From Chelonoidis abingdonii (taxonomy: Eukaryota > Chordata > Testudines > Testudinidae), in NCBI RefSeq assembly GCF_003597395.2, contig NC_133770.1:89190441-89254440 (forward strand): a DNA stretch of 64,000 nt, given 5' to 3'. Under the pieces are notes generated by a model. The model did no database searches, had not been told where the DNA came from, and saw only the letters and a list, made by a program, of their open reading frames with translations. This document shows positions 58,915 to 64,000 of the stretch, one piece after another (position 1 is the first letter of the stretch; the number at the start of each line of letters is the position of its first letter). The position numbers and the translations under genes were made by a program.

Positions 58915-59554
58915 TCATAAACACAAATAAACAAATGAACTTACTCTATTTTTAAAGCTGATTGTAATTTTAAATTTGAAAAGCCTGTGATCCCCCCCAT
59001 CATGATAGCTTTGTCGATTCATGTTCCCATATCCATATAGGTTTTAAATAGCACCTAATTTGGGTGTTTGCTATCCTAGCTGTGGAGTGTATATTAGCTA
59101 AGATTAACTAGGTTATAAAAACTTTTAGTACAGTTTTTAAATTGCTTTTATTATAAATGGGCCTTGAGAGACTAATTGATAGGTGCATCTCATCAGTGGA
59201 TAAAATAAATACACAAACAAGAAAAAAAAAACAGCTCTTGAGCTAGGATATTCCTCAGTGCAAGACTTTGGAGTTGTGAAGTACCATAATGCTACAACTA
59301 ATAAAGTAAGTAAAACTAGTACATTCCTTATTTTTTCCAGATGTATTAAAAGATTAGCTAACTAGATTTTGCTTCATTTTCCAAAAATGCACTGTTGGGC
59401 TACCAATATTTGTAGAATGTTTCAGTCCATCAGACAAATTTCACTGCTCTACAGCCAAAATGCTTCTGAAATAAATGTAGTCAAACTTTACTAATTGTGG
59501 GTCACTGAGAACGAAAATGATGCTTAAAATTGTTGATTGGCTCTAGTCTAGCTG
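58915..59554. other. Flank 5' of the transposase-like ORF
   Basis: A/T-rich sequence. A LLGSR-like frame extends two codons left of 59555 and meets a TAG at 59549-59551, so any N-terminal part of the ORF family is lost or separately encoded. No terminal inverted repeat is visible. Confidence 0.4.
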
Positions 59555-60655
59555 TTGGGCTCCAGACTACAGCAGTGGAATCTCCTGGCAGGTGATGTTA
59601 GGGTTTCCATGTTCCGTGACCGTCAAAAGGATCTTGTCCCATTCTTCTTCATGGAAGGTGATCTTGTAGCCTGCAACAACATCGATGGTGTGATGGCAGC
59701 CCTCAACATCGTTCACGATCCAGATGAGTGGAGACTGTTCATTGATTCATCGAAGACGAGTCTTAAAGCTGTTTTGCTGCATAATGGCAATGTTTTGCTA
59801 TCGATTCCAGTTGGTCATGCAGTCCATATGAAGGAAACCTATGACAACATGAAACAACTTTTGAGGTGCATAAACTATGACCAACATCAGTGGCAGCTTT
59901 GTGGCGATTTGAAGGTTGTTGCTCTCTTGCTTGGTCTGCAGACTGGATACACAAAGTACTGCTGTTTTCTCTGCGAATGGGATAGTCGTGCAAGAGATTC
60001 CCACTACATCAAGAAAGATTGGCCACTCCGACAGTCATTGGAGCCTGGGAGGAAAAGTGTTCAGCATCCACCACTTGTTGAATCAAGGAAGATTTTGTTA
60101 CCACCCTTACACATCAAGCTGGGTCTGATGAAGAACTTTGTCAAGGCCATTGACAAAACACAAGCAGCTTTCAAGTACCTCCGTGGAAAATTTCCAAGGT
60201 TAAGTGAAGCTAAGATAAAGGAAGGTGTCTTTGTTGGTCCTCAGATTCGTGAACTTCTTCGAGATGATGCATTTGACCATGCACTGCGTGGCAAGGAAAA
60301 GACGGCATGGAAAGCCTTCCAGTTAGTGGCAATAAATTTTCTCAGAAACAACAAGGCAGACAACTACAGGTTGTTGGTGGAAAACCTCCTCAAGGCATAC
60401 AAAAGCCTTGGTTGCAACATGTCACTAAAGATACATTTTTTGCACTCTCATCTAGATTTTTTTCCACCGAACTGCGGAGCAGTGAGCGACGAGCACGGCG
60501 AGCGATTTCACCAGGACATTGCAACAATGGAGAAACACTATCAGGGCCATTGGAGCCCATCAATGCTTGCAGACTATTGCTGGACAGTGACAAGAGATGC
60601 TCCATTTAATGAATACAAGAGACAAGCCAAGAAGCGCCGAGTAGACACTGAATAG
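59555..60655 (+). CDS. Transposase-like protein of a multicopy animal family (unclassified), nearly intact
   Basis: An uninterrupted frame of 366 codons; the first in-frame ATG is at 59609 (MFRDRQKD), giving 348 residues, while 59555 is a TTG. Residues 62-67 (FIDSSK), 117-119 (GDL) and 312-316 (DEHGE) place Asp64, Asp118 and Glu313 in the order of an RNase H-fold DDE enzyme. A Cys-x2-Cys pair sits at 137-140 (CFLC) and the C terminus is basic (KRQAKKRR, 357-362). I recall closely similar proteins, annotated only as uncharacterised, from many arthropods and some vertebrates in high copy number, which points to a mobile element. Function as a transposase is inference. A TAG just upstream and the lack of an N-terminal domain suggest 5' truncation. 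AATAAA lies at 60698-60703. It is not a CLASP neighbour known from other vertebrates. Confidence 0.7.
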   Translation: MGSRLQQWNLLAGDVRVSMFRDRQKDLVPFFFMEGDLVACNNIDGVMAALNIVHDPDEWRLFIDSSKTSLKAVLLHNGNVLLSIPVGHAVHMKETYDNMKQLLRCINYDQHQWQLCGDLKVVALLLGLQTGYTKYCCFLCEWDSRARDSHYIKKDWPLRQSLEPGRKSVQHPPLVESRKILLPPLHIKLGLMKNFVKAIDKTQAAFKYLRGKFPRLSEAKIKEGVFVGPQIRELLRDDAFDHALRGKEKTAWKAFQLVAINFLRNNKADNYRLLVENLLKAYKSLGCNMSLKIHFLHSHLDFFPPNCGAVSDEHGERFHQDIATMEKHYQGHWSPSMLADYCWTVTRDAPFNEYKRQAKKRRVDTE

Positions 60656-60719
60656 GACTAAACTATGTACATAATAGTTTTTTGCCTTTTGTTTCATAAT
60701 AAATTTTATTTATATAACC

Positions 60720-61539
60720 CTTTTGCTGATTTTTAAAGTGTTACATAAACAGGACAGGTGAAATATTATCATGTAAAGCAACCATAAACACATGAAAAGA
60801 CCTAGGTTTACAATTTATGATTAAAACTCTACTATCTACACAATATACATAGACATAAAATGTAAAAACTTAAATATCTTAGAAACAGTCGCCAATCAGT
60901 TGTTTTAATTGTCATATTTGAATTCAGCACATCAAAATACATAATAAATACCACATTTTATCTCTGAAGCAGACGACTTCTCAAAAATTGTAGACCAGTG
61001 TTTTTGGAAAAAGCAGAGTTTGAAAATCAACTTCCATTATATTCTTACAGGAGCCAAGTGGTTTTCATGGCTGAAAGTATTAGCTTGCCTCCCAAGAGAA
61101 GCCGTCTATGTTCAGTTTGTTCAGTTCAAGGATTGTCATCTTTGAACTGGAATCTGCCTTTTGATATGCAAACATGCAGGGTAGCTTTTTTAGAAAACAC
61201 TTGTCTCAAGCACCTGGGTTCAAGATCAAATTCTCAGTCAGTCTTTCTTTTGGACTGAAGGCACGGGTAAAGTACATTATTACAACACCAGGAGTTAAAA
61301 ATCATTAGATAAACCACACTAACCCCACGAGGTAGATTTCCAACCTGAACTGCACACCAAACCTGTTCATACTGCACACACTCCCATCCCATACAAGTGG
61401 GTTACAGAACCATAGCAGGTAGTATCATGTCCTAAATGTGATTAATTTGAGCAAGAAGTGTTGTCAAGCTTAAAATGAACAACAGAATTGCCAGTATTGG
61501 GCCTAAAACTTCTGGAAGCTTTATAGAGCGAGCTTTGTA
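60720..61539. other. Flank 3' of the transposase-like ORF
   Basis: A/T-rich sequence possibly belonging to the 3' part of the same mobile element. The 86-codon frame at 60998-61258 has a CSVCSVQGLSSLNW segment but no recognised domain. Confidence 0.35.
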
Positions 61540-62790
61540 AAATTAAGCTGCAACTTGTGGTCAAAAGACATCTACAACCAGACAACATTTTATGCTGTCT
61601 TCTATATGGTATAATAGGTCATGCCCCCACGTATGGCTTATTGAAACCACCTTTGAAACTTGTAGTTAAGAGAAACTGCAGCCAAAAAAATGATTCCTAT
61701 GTGGGTTTGATGGGCTAGACCTTTAGGCATAGGTCATTAAGATAACCTTACCCACAATCAAGCCAATAGCCCATTTAGAGGTAAGTTATCTAGAAAACTA
61801 AGGAAAAACACAGTTGAGACAGTGGGCTATATAGAAGTAAGCTATCTCCTTGAGCATAATTTATAAACTAAAACAATAATTGGCTACACGAAAATAAGTA
61901 AGCATGAATTATACAGCCAAAGCGACATCACTAAATTTGACCTAACCTGATTGGTTGACCTGCTTCAAAACACAGCGGTCAGATGAGATTAAATGTGTAG
62001 AACCTCAGGGGGGCGGTGTGTGTGTGTCTTGGTCTAAGAAGTTATTCTCTTTGATCGGTCTGACCCGCACCCCCTGAACCAAGGAAATCTGAACTGCACT
62101 GACTATCTGCACCTGGCCAATGCAAAGATCGGTCAACTAGAAGGTAACATATTCTCGGTAGGGTAAGGTTTTAAAAGAAAGTCTGGTTGCATGCAAAATA
62201 AGGTAATGGAGTAAAGAAGTCTGAGTTGTTCGAGCTGTTTTGATCTCAAGTTGTACTGACACTATAGTATTAAAAAATGATGGTGTCGGGATAATTTAAT
62301 CTCAGATTATATTAGTGCTGCAGTATTACAAATAGTAGTAAAAATTTAATACTAGTGTTAAACTGTTTAGAAATAGTAGAAAGTTGTTAATCAATTTATA
62401 GTATCTTTGTACTTATAATTATTAAGGGCAGGAATAAAACTAGTAAGGTTAATAGTTAATAAGTAATAATAGCTTTGCATGTACTCGTGCCTGTCATCGG
62501 TAAAAAACTGGCAATGTTAAAAACATGCTTTTATAGTGATAAGTAGCTAATGCATAACATTACTTGTACTTGTGCTTGTTTGCAATATAATTTGTCACTT
62601 ATTAATCCTTATTCAATGCTGGTCTTTAATTTTTCTTTTCCTATTCTGTGTTGCATTTATAGCCACAAGTCATTAAAGGCCTGTCTTGAGGAATAATCAG
62701 TAGTTTTAATTTCTTTATATGGACACCACTTAACCTCATTACATCTGTGTTGGGTGGCGGGAAATAGCAATCACCCAGAGCCCCATTTGG
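61540..62790 (+). repeat. Possible LTR of a retrovirus-like element
   Basis: The composition changes in a way reminiscent of an LTR: a U3-like stretch with GCCAATAGCCCA near 61764, GGGGGCGGTGTGTGTG near 62010, a long T/A-rich U5-like stretch, then GTGTTGGGTGGCGGGAAATA near 62747. No matching second copy, target duplication or coding region was found, so the call is weak. Confidence 0.3.
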
Positions 62791-63125
62791 GCCTTGATGT
62801 GTGTCCCCCTCTTCCTATATCTCCGCACTAAAAAAGGCAGAAAACATAGAAATAATGTACCTGCGCAGCTAAGGTGTGGTGTGTGACTGCTCTTGCAGCT
62901 TCCCTGTCAGAAAGTCATTTTTCTGCAGGGAAGCAAGTAAATCTGTGGGGGACATGAATTCTGCACACGTGCAGAATTCCCCCAGGACTAAACACTTCAA
63001 CATCTCCAAGCTCATCATCAGAAGCAAGCTCCCCCCAGAACAGGACATACTGACTCAGAATGGCACCAGCCCTGTCAGAGAAGCAGATGCAAAATCTGTA
63101 GCTGCATCTCCACTACTACGATGAT

Positions 63126-63437
63126 TAGGGCTAAGATTTTGTCAGATATTTTTAGTTAAAGTCATGGACAGGTCACAGGCAATAAACAAAAATTCACAGA
63201 ACCCCATGACCTGTCCTTGACTTTTACTGAAAATATCCCTGACAAAATGGGAAGAGAGGAGGGACCCACCCCCGCCTGTGCCGGCAGGGCAGCTGCTGGG
63301 GTTCTCCTGCTGCCCAGTGGCTGTGAACTGTGCAGGGACTGACAGCTCCAGCCCCACTGCCCCAGGGCTGAAGTGAAAAATGTGGGAGGTCTCTGGAAGT
63401 CATGGATTCCATGACTTCCATGACAATCATAGCCTTA
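63126..63437. mobile_element. hAT-like MITE, family TAAGGCTA, copy 3 (312 bp)
   Basis: Begins TAGGGCTAAGATTTTGTCA and ends TGACAATCATAGCCTTA, inverted repeats matching copies at 18010 and 29774. Flanks ACGATGAT (63118-63125) and ATGATGAT (63438-63445) match 7 of 8, supporting a hAT 8-bp target duplication. It shares with copy 1 the blocks GTCATGGACAGGTCAC and ACAAAAATTCACAGAA in inverse orientation. Confidence 0.8.
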
Positions 63438-63836
63438 ATGATGATCAATACCTCCCACAATATATTTTTCAGGATCCATGGATCCTACACGTGCCTGTCA
63501 CAACATGAAGTGTACCTCAGTTGAGGCGTTTTATGTCCCAATAACAACTATGTGAAACAAGGCAATCACTATGCTCTCAAATGTACTCACACCAAATAAT
63601 GATAAGACAAAAATACCGTATCACCTGTGATGAATACTTATCACAGAATGGGCGCTTCATATCTGACTTCTCAGTCCTCATCTTCAAAGAAAGCCTGAAC
63701 AACACCTTAAAAAGATGAGACTGGGAGATTAAATTCATAACTTCGCTAGACACTACAAAATCATGGACTCAATAAAGACACTGAATTTATGGGTTATTAC
63801 AGCAACCTGTAACCTACTAACCCTCCTTTGTCCCAG

Positions 63837-64000
63837 AACTGCAGAGGTGTTAACTGCCCACTTCCCCATGAATGGTCTCTTGCAACATGCATTAACTCCT
63901 TATGCTAAACAATCTGTTCCACCTTGTATTTAGCTGTGACACTCTGAGTGCCTTTCCTAGATCTGAAGAGCTCTGTGTAATGGTGAAAAAGACAAGTTTT
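63837..64000. repeat. Interspersed repeat (GAGCTCTGTG family), copy 2, cut by window edge
   Basis: Contains TAAACAATCTGTTCCACCTT, TAGCTGTGACACTCTGAGTG and GAAGAGCTCTGTGTAA, which I recognise as parts of a common turtle repeat also represented at 32205-32460. Class not determined. Confidence 0.4.

Noticed and set aside
1..64000. CRISPR array, operon or bacterial defence system
   Set aside because: No regularly spaced repeats, no prokaryotic gene density or ribosome binding sites; introns, CR1, SINE and CpG island show vertebrate nuclear DNA.

Overview
The window is vertebrate nuclear DNA, most likely from a turtle (probably a hidden-necked turtle). The evidence is the repeat set: CR1 LINEs, a tRNA-derived SINE with a CR1-like tail, several decayed DIRS tyrosine-recombinase retrotransposons, hAT and PIF/Harbinger non-autonomous elements, and solo LTRs. 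The species call rests on recognising these repeat families, not on a database search.

One host gene is present. Six coding exons on the minus strand (53947-54141, 41513-41591, 24113-24216, 19428-19519, 19000-19075, 16327-16424) have consensus GT/AG borders and join in frame. They encode about the first 214 residues, the TOG1 region, of a CLASP microtubule plus-end protein, best matched to CLASP2. The start codon is at 54139-54141 and a CpG island (about 54560-55450) lies upstream. The remaining exons should lie beyond the left edge, so positions 1-16326 are probably intron 6.

Layout. 1-11062: three DIRS-type elements in the same orientation as the gene, all broken. 11080-12660: a hAT transposase relic. 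12.6-41.5 kb: exons 2-6 with introns full of CR1 pieces, MITEs, LTRs and a decayed APE-type LINE. 41.6-53.9 kb: intron 1, with hAT relics and a multiply nested block at 45-49 kb (a DIRS fragment split by a 3-kb hAT element, which itself holds an LTR and a MITE). 54.2-55.8 kb: promoter and CpG island. 56-64 kb: upstream flank with hAT elements, solo LTRs and an almost intact single-exon ORF (59555-60655) of a transposase-like family.

Apart from the CLASP exons, the only long uninterrupted reading frame that looks like a real protein is the 59555-60655 ORF. The other long frames are shadows in GC-rich or repeat DNA, or fragments of mobile elements. Target-site duplications at several insertions allow the order of insertion events to be read directly.
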